Shown here piece by piece: positions 43,490-52,296 of a stretch of DNA of 64,000 nt (position 1 is its first letter; each line of letters begins with the position of its first letter). The stretch is from positions 62,001-126,000 of the forward strand of contig NZ_JACVHC010000005.1 of NCBI RefSeq assembly GCF_017976235.1, given 5' to 3'. Both the position numbers and the translations under genes were made by a program. This DNA is from Pseudomonas anatoliensis (GTDB taxonomy: Bacteria; Pseudomonadota; Gammaproteobacteria; Pseudomonadales; Pseudomonadaceae). A model generated the notes under the pieces. That model saw only the letters and a list, made by a program, of their open reading frames with translations, searched no databases and was not told the origin of the DNA.

Positions 43490-44869
43490 ATGCAAAAGCC
43501 CAAACCGAATTTCTACAACCTGGCCTGGCGTTGGCATTTTTATGCCGGATTATTCGTCGCGCCGTTCATGGTGATGCTGGCCCTGACCGGCATCATTTAC
43601 CTGTTCAAACCCCAGCTCGATTCGCTGATGTACAGCAGCCTGCTCAACGTCCCGGCCGGTCATCACACCGTGCCCGCCGACGACCTGCTGCAACGGGTCA
43701 AAAGCGCTTATCCCCAAGGTCAGATCACCCAGTACCTGCCACCGGTAAACGCCGAGCGCAGTGCGCAATTTGTCGTGACCAATGCCGGGCAGGAGCTGAA
43801 CGTATTCGTCGATCCGTACCACGGCGACATCCTCGGCGAGCAGGATGCCAAGCAGAATCTGCAAGCCATCGCCCGCGCCATCCACGGCGAATTGATGATC
43901 GGCACCATCGGTGACCGGCTGATCGAAATGGCCGCCGGTTGGGGCGTGGTGCTGGTGGTGTCGGGAGTTTTCCTGTGGTGGCCGCGCGGTCAGGCGGCAG
44001 GAATTCTGTGGCCGCGCCTGAACAGTCGCGGCCGCGTGTTGTGGCGTGACTTGCACGCGGTCACCGGTTTCTGGGGCGCGACATTGCTGCTGGTGATGCT
44101 GCTCAGCGGCATGACCTGGACCGGTTTCTGGGGCAAGCAATACGCGCAGGTGTGGAACGTGTTCCCGGCGGCGATGTGGGAAAACGTGCCGACCTCCGAC
44201 GTCGAGGCCCGCAGCCTCAACAGCGCCACCCGCCAGACCGTGCCATGGGCGATGGAAAACACGCCGATGCCAATGTCCGGCGACCACGCCGAACACATGG
44301 CCCACGGCGCCGCCCCGGCCGGCCCGGCCGCACCGAGCATCAGCCTGCAAGATGTGCAGAACATTGCCACTGAACGCAAAGTCGAACCGGGCTACAGCAT
44401 CACCCTGCCCACCACCGCGACCGGTGTGTTCACCATCGCCGTGTTTGCCGACGACCCACGCAATGACGCCACGCTGCATGTCGACCAGTACACCGGCAAG
44501 GTTCTCGCCGACGTGCGTTTCGAGCAATACGGTACGGTGGCACGGGCCACGGAAATCGGCGTGATGCTGCACGAAGGCAAGATGTTCGGCACCTTCAACC
44601 AGATCGTCGTGCTGCTGATCTGCCTGATGATTCTGCTCAGCGCCGTCAGTGGCGTGGTGATCTGGTGGAAGCGCCGCCCACAGGGCAAGTTCGGCGTGCC
44701 ACCGCTGCGTCATGACCTGCCGAAATGGAAAGCCGGCGTGGTGATCATGCTCGCACTGGCGGTGATTTTTCCGCTGGTGGGGGCTTCGCTGGTGGTGGTG
44801 TGGTTGCTGGATCGACTGCTGCTGTCGCGCCTGAGCAGGCAAACCGAGTCCGCCTCGACTTCATCCTGA
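43490..44869 (+). CDS. PepSY-associated membrane protein
   Basis: A 459-residue inner-membrane protein of the PepSY/PiuB type, usually linked to TonB-receptor systems and thought to help metal or siderophore reduction. Four membrane helices are visible: about 20-45 (FVAPFMVMLALTGIIYLF), 140-160 (WGVVLVVSGVFLWWP), 190-215 (TLLLVMLLSGMTWTGFWG) and C-terminal pairs at about 370-450. A His/Met-rich loop (MPMSGDHAEHMAHG) suggests copper contact. The ATG at 43490 is 8 bases from GGAG. It closes the copper cluster. Confidence 0.88.
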   Translation: MQKPKPNFYNLAWRWHFYAGLFVAPFMVMLALTGIIYLFKPQLDSLMYSSLLNVPAGHHTVPADDLLQRVKSAYPQGQITQYLPPVNAERSAQFVVTNAGQELNVFVDPYHGDILGEQDAKQNLQAIARAIHGELMIGTIGDRLIEMAAGWGVVLVVSGVFLWWPRGQAAGILWPRLNSRGRVLWRDLHAVTGFWGATLLLVMLLSGMTWTGFWGKQYAQVWNVFPAAMWENVPTSDVEARSLNSATRQTVPWAMENTPMPMSGDHAEHMAHGAAPAGPAAPSISLQDVQNIATERKVEPGYSITLPTTATGVFTIAVFADDPRNDATLHVDQYTGKVLADVRFEQYGTVARATEIGVMLHEGKMFGTFNQIVVLLICLMILLSAVSGVVIWWKRRPQGKFGVPPLRHDLPKWKAGVVIMLALAVIFPLVGASLVVVWLLDRLLLSRLSRQTESASTSS

Positions 44870-44878
44870 TCCACCCCA

Positions 44879-44963
44879 TGTAGGAGCTGCCGCAGGCTGC
44901 GATCTTTTGATCTTGATCTTGAAAAACAACATCAAAAGATCGCAGCCTGCGGCAGCTCCTACA
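44879..44963. repeat. REPIN-like inverted repeat, family A
   Basis: Near-perfect inward arms (TGTAGGAGCTGCCGCAGGCT) around TTGATCTTGAAAAAC, 10 bases after the PepSY stop and just upstream of the urt promoter region. Confidence 0.85.
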
Positions 44964-44997
44964 CGGATTGTTCGCGCCCCATTCTGGCGCGACCGCC

Positions 44998-45033
44998 TGC
45001 ACCAACGCCTCATGTGCGTCCCTTCATGGTGCA
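44998..45033. promoter_or_regulatory. NtrC-like half-sites upstream of urtA
   Basis: TGCACCA (44998-45004) and its inverse TGGTGCA (45027-45033) match NtrC half-sites. The 22-base gap is wider than in the classic 17-base site, so they may be two separate half-sites. They lie 55-90 bases upstream of the sigma-54 promoter, a normal enhancer position. Confidence 0.5.
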
Positions 45034-45086
45034 AAGCTCAGCAGCGCAAGCGCTCTAACACGACATTTTCCTGCCCAAACCCGACC

Positions 45087-45102
45087 GGGCACAGCCCTTG
45101 CA
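45087..45102 (+). promoter_or_regulatory. Sigma-54 promoter of the urt operon
   Basis: GGGCACAGCCCTTGCA fits the -24/-12 pattern GGCAC-N5-TTGCA exactly. The predicted transcript would start near 45113 and leave a leader of about 55 bases before the urtA ATG. Confidence 0.8.
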
Positions 45103-45167
45103 AAACACCCTTCAGTCGTCCGCATCTGCCAACCATAAAAAACTTTAACGTTCATGGAGATCGCACA

Positions 45168-46433
45168 ATGAAGCGTCGCAGTTTGATCAAGGCTTTCACA
45201 CTCACGGCATCCATTGCCGCGATGGGCATGACCTGGACTGTCCAGGCAGCCGAGACCATCAAGGTCGGGATTCTGCATTCGTTGTCCGGCACCATGGCGA
45301 TCTCCGAAACGTCGCTCAAAGACATGGCGCTGATGACCATCGACGAGATCAACGCCAAGGGCGGCGTGAACGGCAAGATGCTCGAACCGGTGGTGGTCGA
45401 CCCGGCCTCGAACTGGCCGCTGTTTGCGGAAAAGGGCCGGCAGTTGCTGACCCAGGACAAGGTTGCCGTGGTGTTCGGTTGCTGGACGTCGGTGTCGCGT
45501 AAATCGGTGTTGCCGGTGTTCGAAGAACTCAACGGTCTGCTGTTCTACCCGGTGCAGTACGAAGGTGAAGAGATGTCGCCGAACGTCTTCTACACCGGCG
45601 CCGCGCCGAACCAGCAAGCGATCCCGGCCGTTGAATATCTGATGAGCGAAGAAGGTGGCAGCGCCAAGCGCTACTTCCTGCTCGGCACCGACTACGTCTA
45701 CCCGCGCACCACCAACAAAATCCTGCGCTCGTTCCTGCACTCCAAAGGCGTGGCCGACAAGGACATCGAAGAGGTCTACACCCCGTTCGGTCACAGCGAC
45801 TATCAAACCATCGTCGCCAACATCAAGAAGTTCTCGGCTGGCGGCAAGACTGCGGTGATCTCGACCGTCAACGGCGACTCGAACGTGCCCTTCTATAAAG
45901 AACTGGCCAATCAGGGTTTGAAAGCCACCGACGTTCCGGTGGTGGCGTTCTCGGTGGGTGAAGAAGAATTACGTGGCATCGACACCAAACCGTTGGTGGG
46001 CAACCTCGCGGCGTGGAACTACTTCGAGTCGGTGGAGAACCCGGCGAACAAGAAATTCGTCGCCGACTGGAAAGCCTACGCGAAGAAACACAACCTGCCG
46101 GGCGCTGACAAAGCGGTGACCAACGACCCGATGGAAGCCACTTATGTCGGCATCCACATGTGGGCGCAGGCCGCAGAGAAAGCCAAATCCACCGACGTCG
46201 ACAAAGTCCGCGAAGCCCTCGCCGGCCAGACTTTCGCCGCACCGTCGGGCTACACCCTGACCATGGACAAGACCAATCACCACCTGCACAAACCGGTGAT
46301 GATCGGCGAGATTCAGGCCGACGGTCAGTTCAACGTGGTGTGGCAGACCGAGGGGCCGATTCGGGCGCAGCCTTGGAGTCCGTTTATCGATGGCAACGAC
46401 AAGAAGCCGGATTATGCGGTGAAGAGCAACTGA
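45168..46433 (+). CDS. urtA: Urea ABC transporter substrate-binding protein
   Basis: A 421-residue periplasmic binding protein that captures urea for the UrtBCDE importer. The N-terminus MKRRSLIKAFTLTASIAAMGM has a twin-arginine-like KRRSLIK and a hydrophobic core, with likely cleavage near VQA/AET. The mature domain is of the Leu/Ile/Val-binding type (IKVGILHSLSGTMAISE; FGCWTSVSRKSVLPV; LFYPVQYEGEE). The ATG at 45168 has TGGAGA upstream; a longer frame from 44907 crosses the promoter and is not coding. Hairpins after the stop probably keep urtA mRNA more abundant than the downstream permease genes. Confidence 0.96.
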   Translation: MKRRSLIKAFTLTASIAAMGMTWTVQAAETIKVGILHSLSGTMAISETSLKDMALMTIDEINAKGGVNGKMLEPVVVDPASNWPLFAEKGRQLLTQDKVAVVFGCWTSVSRKSVLPVFEELNGLLFYPVQYEGEEMSPNVFYTGAAPNQQAIPAVEYLMSEEGGSAKRYFLLGTDYVYPRTTNKILRSFLHSKGVADKDIEEVYTPFGHSDYQTIVANIKKFSAGGKTAVISTVNGDSNVPFYKELANQGLKATDVPVVAFSVGEEELRGIDTKPLVGNLAAWNYFESVENPANKKFVADWKAYAKKHNLPGADKAVTNDPMEATYVGIHMWAQAAEKAKSTDVDKVREALAGQTFAAPSGYTLTMDKTNHHLHKPVMIGEIQADGQFNVVWQTEGPIRAQPWSPFIDGNDKKPDYAVKSN

Positions 46434-46441
46434 GCCATTGG

Positions 46442-46470
46442 GTGTCGGGCCTGACTTTTTGGCCCGACAC
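46442..46470. terminator. Strong hairpin after urtA, possible attenuator
   Basis: Perfect 10-base-pair stem GTGTCGGGCC/GGCCCGACAC with loop TGACTTTTT, 8 bases after the urtA stop. No U-tract follows, so it more likely stabilises urtA mRNA or partly stops transcription before urtB. Confidence 0.6.
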
Positions 46471-46477
46471 ATATCCC

Positions 46478-46642
46478 TGTGGGAGCGGGCATTTGTGGCG
46501 AGGGGATTTATCCCCGTTCGGCTGCGAAGCAGTCGCGAAATCGGTCGACGCGATCTACCTGATACACCACGACCGCTGGATTTGGGGCCGCTTCGCGACC
46601 CAACGGGGATAAATCCCCTCGCCACAAAAGCCTGCTCCCACA
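46478..46642. repeat. Long composite inverted repeat, family C
   Basis: A 165-base element bounded by TGTGGGAGCGGGC and its inverse. Inside are TGTGGCGAGGGGATTTATCC arms around a less regular centre. It shares the GAGGGGATTTATCCCC core with the copy at 62136. It fills the urtA-urtB gap. Confidence 0.8.
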
Positions 46643-46666
46643 ATGTCTGCGTCAAGGCGACTGAAT

Positions 46667-48169
46667 ATGCCCACTGCCCTTTATCGCTTCATCCTCGCCA
46701 TCGCCATCTTGCTGCCGATGACCACCCACGCCGGCGACGCCGAAGACTTCGTCGCCGCCAATCCCATGCAACAAGCCAAACTGCTGGAAACCTGGGCCGC
46801 GCAGCCCGACCCGGCCCGTATCGAACTGATCAACGCGCTGCAACAAGGCCAGTTGACCATCGACGGCCAACAGAAAACCCTGCGCCTGAACAATCGCCTG
46901 CGGGGTCTGATCGACACCGCTCTGGCCAGCCACCAATTGCTCGCCGCCGACGGCAAAATCCGTCTGAGCGCCGCGCAGCAATTGCAGAAAAGCGCCAAAC
47001 CGGCGCAGCTGAAATTCCTCGACCAGCAACTGGCTGGCGAAAAAGATGAAAGTGTCCACGCGGCCCTGAGCCTGGCGCTGGCCAATCTGCAACTGGTCGA
47101 CGGCGATCCGGCAGTGCGACTTGCCGCAGTGCGTCTGCTAGGTGAAACCGGCGACCCGCTGGCCCGCACCCGACTCGAAGGCTTGCTCGAACCCGGAGTC
47201 GAAACCGATGCCAGCGTGCGCACCGCCGCCGAAACCAGCCTCGCCCAGGTCAAACGCAAACTGCTGATCGGCGAAGTTCTCGGGCAGGCGTTCAGCGGCA
47301 TGTCGCTGGGTTCGATTCTGCTGCTCGCGGCACTCGGCTTGGCGATCACGTTCGGCCTGCTCGGCGTGATCAACATGGCCCACGGCGAGATGCTGATGCT
47401 CGGCGCCTACTCGACGTATGTGGTGCAGTTGATGTTCCAGCGCTACGCCCCACAGGCCATCGAGTTCTATCCACTGATCGCATTGCCGGTCGCATTTTTC
47501 GTCACCGCCGCGATCGGCATGGCGCTGGAGCGTACGGTAATTCGTCACCTCTACGGCCGACCGCTGGAAACCCTGCTCGCCACCTGGGGCATCAGCCTGA
47601 TGCTGATTCAGTTGGTACGTTTACTGTTCGGCGCGCAGAACGTCGAAGTGGCCAACCCAGAGTGGTTGTCCGGCGGGATTCAGGTGCTGCCCAATCTGGT
47701 GCTGCCGTACAACCGCATCGTCATCATCGCTTTCGCGTTGTTTGTGGTTGTCCTCACCTGGCTGCTGCTGAACAAGACACGCCTTGGCCTCAACGTCCGA
47801 GCCGTCACCCAGAACCGTAACATGGCCGCTTGCTGCGGCGTGCCGACCGGGCGCGTCGACATGCTCGCCTTCGGTCTCGGTTCCGGCATCGCCGGACTCG
47901 GCGGTGTAGCGCTGAGCCAGATCGGCAACGTCGGCCCGGATCTGGGCCAGAGCTACATCATCGATTCGTTTTTGGTCGTGGTGCTCGGTGGTGTTGGCCA
48001 ACTGGCCGGCAGCGTACTCGCGGCATTCGGCCTGGGCATCGCCAACAAGATTCTTGAACCGCAGATCGGTGCGGTGCTCGGCAAGATCCTGATCCTCGCG
48101 CTGATCATTCTGTTTATCCAGAAACGTCCGCAAGGCCTCTTCGCATTGAAAGGACGGGTGATCGACTGA
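46667..48169 (+). CDS. urtB: Urea ABC transporter permease UrtB
   Basis: A 500-residue permease of the branched-chain amino-acid (LivH) type. A signal-like N-terminus (MPTALYRFILAIAILLPMTTHA) and a roughly 180-residue helical, repeat-like extracytoplasmic region, typical of UrtB, precede about eight membrane helices from about residue 215. EAA-like loop region VTQNRNMAACCGVPTGRVDMLAF near 385. The ATG at 46667 is used; a start at 46643 would lie in the repeat. The stop overlaps urtC by one base. Confidence 0.95.
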   Translation: MPTALYRFILAIAILLPMTTHAGDAEDFVAANPMQQAKLLETWAAQPDPARIELINALQQGQLTIDGQQKTLRLNNRLRGLIDTALASHQLLAADGKIRLSAAQQLQKSAKPAQLKFLDQQLAGEKDESVHAALSLALANLQLVDGDPAVRLAAVRLLGETGDPLARTRLEGLLEPGVETDASVRTAAETSLAQVKRKLLIGEVLGQAFSGMSLGSILLLAALGLAITFGLLGVINMAHGEMLMLGAYSTYVVQLMFQRYAPQAIEFYPLIALPVAFFVTAAIGMALERTVIRHLYGRPLETLLATWGISLMLIQLVRLLFGAQNVEVANPEWLSGGIQVLPNLVLPYNRIVIIAFALFVVVLTWLLLNKTRLGLNVRAVTQNRNMAACCGVPTGRVDMLAFGLGSGIAGLGGVALSQIGNVGPDLGQSYIIDSFLVVVLGGVGQLAGSVLAAFGLGIANKILEPQIGAVLGKILILALIILFIQKRPQGLFALKGRVID

Positions 48170-49248
48170 TGAACCAGCCCCTGCTCGTTACGGCCACGCA
48201 AAAGGCCGGCCCGAAAATCACGATTGCGGTTGGCGTCGTCATCCTCGCGTTGCTGATCGCATTACCGTTGCTGTCGCTGTTGTCACCGGACAGCGCGCTG
48301 CACGTCTCCGCTTACACCCTGACTTTGGTCGGCAAAATCCTCTGCTACGCCATCGTCGCACTCGCGCTGGATCTGGTCTGGGGTTACGCCGGTTTGCTGT
48401 CGCTGGGCCACGGTCTGTTCTTCGCCCTCGGCGGTTATGCGATGGGCATGTACCTGATGCGTCAGGCTGCCGGCGATGGCCTGCCGGCGTTCATGACGTT
48501 TCTGTCGTGGACCGAGTTGCCGTGGTACTGGACCGGCACCAGCAGCTTCCTCTGGGCCATGTGTCTGGTGGTGCTGGCGCCAGGATTGCTGGCGCTGGTG
48601 TTCGGCTTTTTCGCCTTCCGCTCGCGGATCAAAGGCGTGTACTTCTCGATCATGACCCAGGCCCTGACCTTCGCCGGCATGCTCCTGTTTTTCCGCAACG
48701 AGACCGGGTTCGGCGGCAACAACGGCTTCACCAATTTCCGCACGATTCTGGGTTTCGGCATCACTGAACCCGGCACTCGCGCGGTGCTGTTTCTGGCGAC
48801 GGTTTTGTTGCTGGTGGCGAGTCTGTTTATCGGCTGGCGTCTGGCGCAGAGCAAGTTCGGTCGCGTGCTGACCGCGCTGCGCGATGCGGAAAACCGTCTG
48901 ATGTTCTGCGGCTACGATCCGCGCGGTTTCAAGCTGTTTGTCTGGGTGTTGAGCGCGGTGTTGTGTGGCTTGGCCGGTGCGTTGTACGTGCCGCAGGTCG
49001 GGATCATCAACCCGAGCGAAATGTCGCCGACCAACTCGATTGAAGCGGCGGTCTGGGTCGCTCTCGGCGGACGCGGCACCTTGATCGGCCCGTTGCTGGG
49101 CGCTGGCGTGGTCAATGGCATGAAGAGCTGGTTCACCGTGGCGTTCCCTGAATATTGGCTGTTCTTCCTCGGTGCGCTGTTCATCATCGTGACCCTGTAC
49201 TTGCCCAAAGGCGTGATCGGTCTGCTGAAAAAACGAGGTGAATCATGA
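48169..49248 (+). CDS. urtC: Urea ABC transporter permease UrtC
   Basis: A 359-residue LivM-type permease that pairs with UrtB. Nine or so hydrophobic helices; conserved LDLVWGYAGLLSLGHGLFFALGGYAMG, and ENRLMFCGYDPRGFKLFVW before the last helices. The ATG at 48169 overlaps the urtB stop TGATG. The C-terminal tail (VIGLLKKRGES) is normal. ATGA overlap with urtD. Confidence 0.96.
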   Translation: MNQPLLVTATQKAGPKITIAVGVVILALLIALPLLSLLSPDSALHVSAYTLTLVGKILCYAIVALALDLVWGYAGLLSLGHGLFFALGGYAMGMYLMRQAAGDGLPAFMTFLSWTELPWYWTGTSSFLWAMCLVVLAPGLLALVFGFFAFRSRIKGVYFSIMTQALTFAGMLLFFRNETGFGGNNGFTNFRTILGFGITEPGTRAVLFLATVLLLVASLFIGWRLAQSKFGRVLTALRDAENRLMFCGYDPRGFKLFVWVLSAVLCGLAGALYVPQVGIINPSEMSPTNSIEAAVWVALGGRGTLIGPLLGAGVVNGMKSWFTVAFPEYWLFFLGALFIIVTLYLPKGVIGLLKKRGES

Positions 49249-50114
49249 GAGTCACGGCCAGCGCAGAATTCATGCTTGAACCCGCCTTCTTTCCTGTCGA
49301 GCCGAACAAGGACGCCGGCACCAGCCGCGATTCCATCGGCCTCGGCCAACGCGTCGGCCCGGGCCTCGATACCCGTCATGGCACGATCCTGACCCTGGAA
49401 GACATCAGCGTCAGCTTCGACGGCTTTCGCGCACTGAACAATCTCAACCTGTACATCGGCGTCGGCGAATTGCGCTGCATCATCGGCCCCAACGGTGCGG
49501 GCAAAACCACGCTGATGGACGTGATCACCGGCAAGACCCGCCCCAGCCACGGCAAGGCCTGGTTCGGTGAAACGCTGGATTTGACGCAGATGAGCGAAGT
49601 GCAGATCGCCCAGGCCGGCATCGGTCGCAAGTTTCAGAAACCCACGGTGTTCGAAGCGCCGAGCGTGTTTGAAAACCTTGAACTGGCGCAGAAAACCGAC
49701 AAATCGGTGTGGGCCAGTTTGCGTGCGCGCCTGAGCGGCGAGCAGCGCGATCGCATCAGCGAAGTGCTGGACACCATTCGCCTGACCACCTCGGTCAATC
49801 GCCCGGCGGGGCTGCTGTCCCACGGCCAAAAACAATTTCTGGAAATCGGCATGTTGCTCATGCAAGACCCGCAATTGCTGCTGCTCGATGAGCCGGTGGC
49901 GGGCATGACCGATGCCGAAACCGAGTTCACGGCAGAACTGTTCAAGAGCCTGGCCGGCAAGCATTCGCTGATGGTGGTGGAGCACGACATGGGGTTTGTC
50001 GGCTCGATTGCCGACCACGTGACGGTGTTGCATCAGGGCAGCGTGCTGGCGGAAGGGTCGCTTGAGCAGGTGCAGGAAAACGAGCGGGTGATCGAAGTGT
50101 ATTTAGGCCGCTAA
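49245..50114 (+). CDS. urtD: Urea ABC transporter ATP-binding protein UrtD
   Basis: A 289-residue LivG-type ATPase. A roughly 40-residue N-terminal extension precedes the nucleotide-binding domain. Walker A is GPNGAGKTT (about residue 83), Q-loop IGRKFQKPTVF, signature LSHGQKQ, Walker B LLLLDEPVAGM, and the switch His lies in VVEHDM. The ATG overlaps the urtC stop by four bases. A family A repeat separates it from urtE. Confidence 0.96.
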   Translation: MRVTASAEFMLEPAFFPVEPNKDAGTSRDSIGLGQRVGPGLDTRHGTILTLEDISVSFDGFRALNNLNLYIGVGELRCIIGPNGAGKTTLMDVITGKTRPSHGKAWFGETLDLTQMSEVQIAQAGIGRKFQKPTVFEAPSVFENLELAQKTDKSVWASLRARLSGEQRDRISEVLDTIRLTTSVNRPAGLLSHGQKQFLEIGMLLMQDPQLLLLDEPVAGMTDAETEFTAELFKSLAGKHSLMVVEHDMGFVGSIADHVTVLHQGSVLAEGSLEQVQENERVIEVYLGR

Positions 50115-50122
50115 GGTCACCC

Positions 50123-50207
50123 TGTAGGAGCTGCCGCAGGCTGCGATCTTTTGACTTTGCTCTTCAAAAACAAGATCAACAGATCGCAGCCTGCGGCAGC
50201 TCCTACA
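50123..50207. repeat. REPIN-like inverted repeat, family A, inside the urt operon
   Basis: Inward arms TGTAGGAGCTGCCGCAGGCT around TTTGACTTTGCTCTTCAAAA, between urtD and urtE in an otherwise overlapping operon. Confidence 0.85.
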
Positions 50208-50229
50208 GGGATTTCGGGAGATTTTGGAC

Positions 50230-50928
50230 ATGCTGCAAGTCGACAAGCTGCACCAGTACTACGGCGGTAGTCACATCCTGCGTGGCCTGAGCTTTGACGT
50301 GAAGGTTGGCGAAGTCACCTGCCTGCTCGGGCGCAACGGCGTGGGCAAGACCACGCTGCTCAAGTGCCTGATGGGCCTGCTGCCGGCGAAAGAAGGCGCG
50401 GTGAATTGGGAAGGCAAACCCATCACCACGTTCAAACCGCACCAACGGGTCCACGCCGGAATTGCCTATGTGCCGCAGGGCCGGGAAATCTTCGGGCGGC
50501 TGACCGTGGAAGAAAATCTGCTGATGGGTCTGTCGCGGTTTCCCGGCAGCGAAGCGAAGGAAGTCCCTGCGTTCATCTACGAATTGTTCCCGGTGCTGCT
50601 GCAGATGAAACAGCGTCGCGGTGGTGATCTGTCCGGTGGTCAGCAACAGCAGCTCGCCATCGGCAGAGCACTGGCCAGCCGTCCGCGCCTGCTGATCCTC
50701 GACGAGCCCACCGAAGGCATTCAGCCGTCGGTGATCAAGGAGATCGGTGCGGTGATCAAGAAGCTGGCGGCGCGTGGCGACATGGCGATTCTGCTGGTGG
50801 AGCAGTTCTACGATTTCGCCGCGGAGTTGGCCGATCAGTACCTGGTGATGTCCCGAGGCGAGATCGTGCAACAGGGTCGCGGCGAAAATATGGAGGCCGA
50901 AGGTGTGCGCGGGCTAGTCACGATTTAA
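50230..50928 (+). CDS. urtE: Urea ABC transporter ATP-binding protein UrtE
   Basis: A 232-residue LivF-type ATPase, second energy subunit of the urea importer. Walker A GRNGVGKTT, signature LSGGQQQQLAI, Walker B LLILDEPTEG, and VEQFYDFA. The ATG at 50230 gives MLQVDKLHQYYGG, with CGGGAG upstream; a TTG at 50224 is less likely. It is 43 bp upstream of ureD, so transport and hydrolysis genes are probably one unit. Confidence 0.96.
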   Translation: MLQVDKLHQYYGGSHILRGLSFDVKVGEVTCLLGRNGVGKTTLLKCLMGLLPAKEGAVNWEGKPITTFKPHQRVHAGIAYVPQGREIFGRLTVEENLLMGLSRFPGSEAKEVPAFIYELFPVLLQMKQRRGGDLSGGQQQQLAIGRALASRPRLLILDEPTEGIQPSVIKEIGAVIKKLAARGDMAILLVEQFYDFAAELADQYLVMSRGEIVQQGRGENMEAEGVRGLVTI

Positions 50929-50971
50929 CAATACGATCTAACCTGTAGCTTCCTAACGATAATTACAAACC

Positions 50972-51811
50972 ATGAATTTACCCATTTCCACTGCCCTGTT
51001 TACCCCGAGCTGGCACGCTGAGCTGGAGCTGGCCTACGCGCGCTTCGGCGATTGCACGCGCCCGGTCATGCGCCGTCACCTCGGCCCGCTGCGGGTGCAA
51101 AAGCATCTGTACGCCGAAGGTCCTGAAGTGTGCCAACACATCATCGTCCACCCGCCTGGCGGGATTGCCGGCGGTGATCGGCTGGACATCAGCGCCCGCG
51201 TCGAGGCGCACGCCTGGGCGCAGATCACCAGCCCCGGCGCGGCCAAATGGTACCGCGCGGCAGGCCCTGCGTATCAGCAGCTGGACTTGAAAGTAGCTGC
51301 CGGGGCAACGCTGGAATGGTTGCCACAAGAGACCATCGTCTACAGCGCTGCGCAGGCAGAACTAACGACCTCGATCGATCTTGAAGGCGATGCGCGGTTG
51401 TTCTACTGGGACGTGGTCGCGCTGGGCCGCCCGGCCAGTGGCGAGCGCTTTGATCTGGGCCATTTTCAGAGTCATCTGGATATTCGTCGCGATGGTCGAT
51501 TGCTCTGGCATGAGCGACAGCGCATTGTCGGCGGGGACGGTTTGCTTGATTCGCCCATAGGTCTGGACGGGCAACCGGTGTTTGCGACATTGCTGGTCAC
51601 CGGCGAAATTGATGCTGAATTGCTGGAGCGTTGTCGTTCGCTGGGCCACGAAGTACGTGGGGATCTGACGCAGTTGCCGGGGCTATTGGTCGCTCGGTGT
51701 CTGGCCAGTGAAGCATTGCTCGCCCGGGCCTGGCTCATCGATTTATGGCGTTTGCTCAGACCCGCCCTGCTGGGTCGCGACGCCCAGCCCCCACGAATCT
51801 GGAACACCTGA
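50972..51811 (+). CDS. ureD: Urease accessory protein UreD
   Basis: A 279-residue scaffold protein that binds apo-urease with UreF and UreG during nickel insertion. Contains the family segments GPLRVQKHLYAEGPEVCQHIIVHPPGGIAGGDRL (split by normal variation) and ITSPGAAKWYRA, EWLPQETIVYSAA. Normal length. The start is the ATG at 50972, after TAATTACAAACC, a weak ribosome site. A repeat separates it from ureA. ureE, ureF and ureG are not in the window. Confidence 0.94.
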   Translation: MNLPISTALFTPSWHAELELAYARFGDCTRPVMRRHLGPLRVQKHLYAEGPEVCQHIIVHPPGGIAGGDRLDISARVEAHAWAQITSPGAAKWYRAAGPAYQQLDLKVAAGATLEWLPQETIVYSAAQAELTTSIDLEGDARLFYWDVVALGRPASGERFDLGHFQSHLDIRRDGRLLWHERQRIVGGDGLLDSPIGLDGQPVFATLLVTGEIDAELLERCRSLGHEVRGDLTQLPGLLVARCLASEALLARAWLIDLWRLLRPALLGRDAQPPRIWNT

Positions 51812-51849
51812 AATGCATTGCGCATTTGAACCCTGAAATGCAATCCCCC

Positions 51850-51941
51850 TGTAGGAGCTGTCGAGTGAAACGAGGCTGCGATCCTTTGATCTTGCACTTA
51901 AAAACAAAGTCAAAAGATCGCAGCCTTCGGCAGCTCCTACA
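51850..51941. repeat. REPIN-like inverted repeat, family A
   Basis: Inward arms, the left one changed to TGTAGGAGCTGTCGAGTGAAACG, reducing pairing near the tip. Between ureD and ureA. Confidence 0.75.
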
Positions 51942-51984
51942 GTGCGCACGACTTAATATCTTTAACTGCCGAGATTGATTCCAA

Positions 51985-52287
51985 ATGGACCTGACCCCAC
52001 GCGAAAAAGACAAGCTGCTGATCTTCACCGCCGGCCTCGTCGCCGAGCGGCGTTTGGCTCGCGGTGTGAAGCTCAACTACCCGGAAGCCATGGCCTACAT
52101 CTCCGCCGCCCTGCTCGAAGGCGCCCGTGACGGCCGCACCGTGGCCGAGCTGATGCACTTCGGCACCACCCTGCTCAGCCGCGATCAAGTGATGGAAGGC
52201 ATCCCGGAAATGATCCCGGAGATTCAGGTTGAGGCAACGTTCCCCGACGGCACCAAACTGGTCACCGTCCACCAACCGATTGTCTGA
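51985..52287 (+). CDS. ureA: Urease gamma subunit
   Basis: A 100-residue structural subunit of the (UreABC)3 enzyme that splits urea to ammonia and carbamate. Starts MDLTPREKDKLLIFTAGLVAERR; contains KLNYPEAMAYIS and GRTVAELM, family hallmarks. Full length for a separate gamma subunit. The first of the two GNAT genes follows 9 bp later. Confidence 0.98.
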   Translation: MDLTPREKDKLLIFTAGLVAERRLARGVKLNYPEAMAYISAALLEGARDGRTVAELMHFGTTLLSRDQVMEGIPEMIPEIQVEATFPDGTKLVTVHQPIV

Positions 52288-52296
52288 GGCCGCGCC

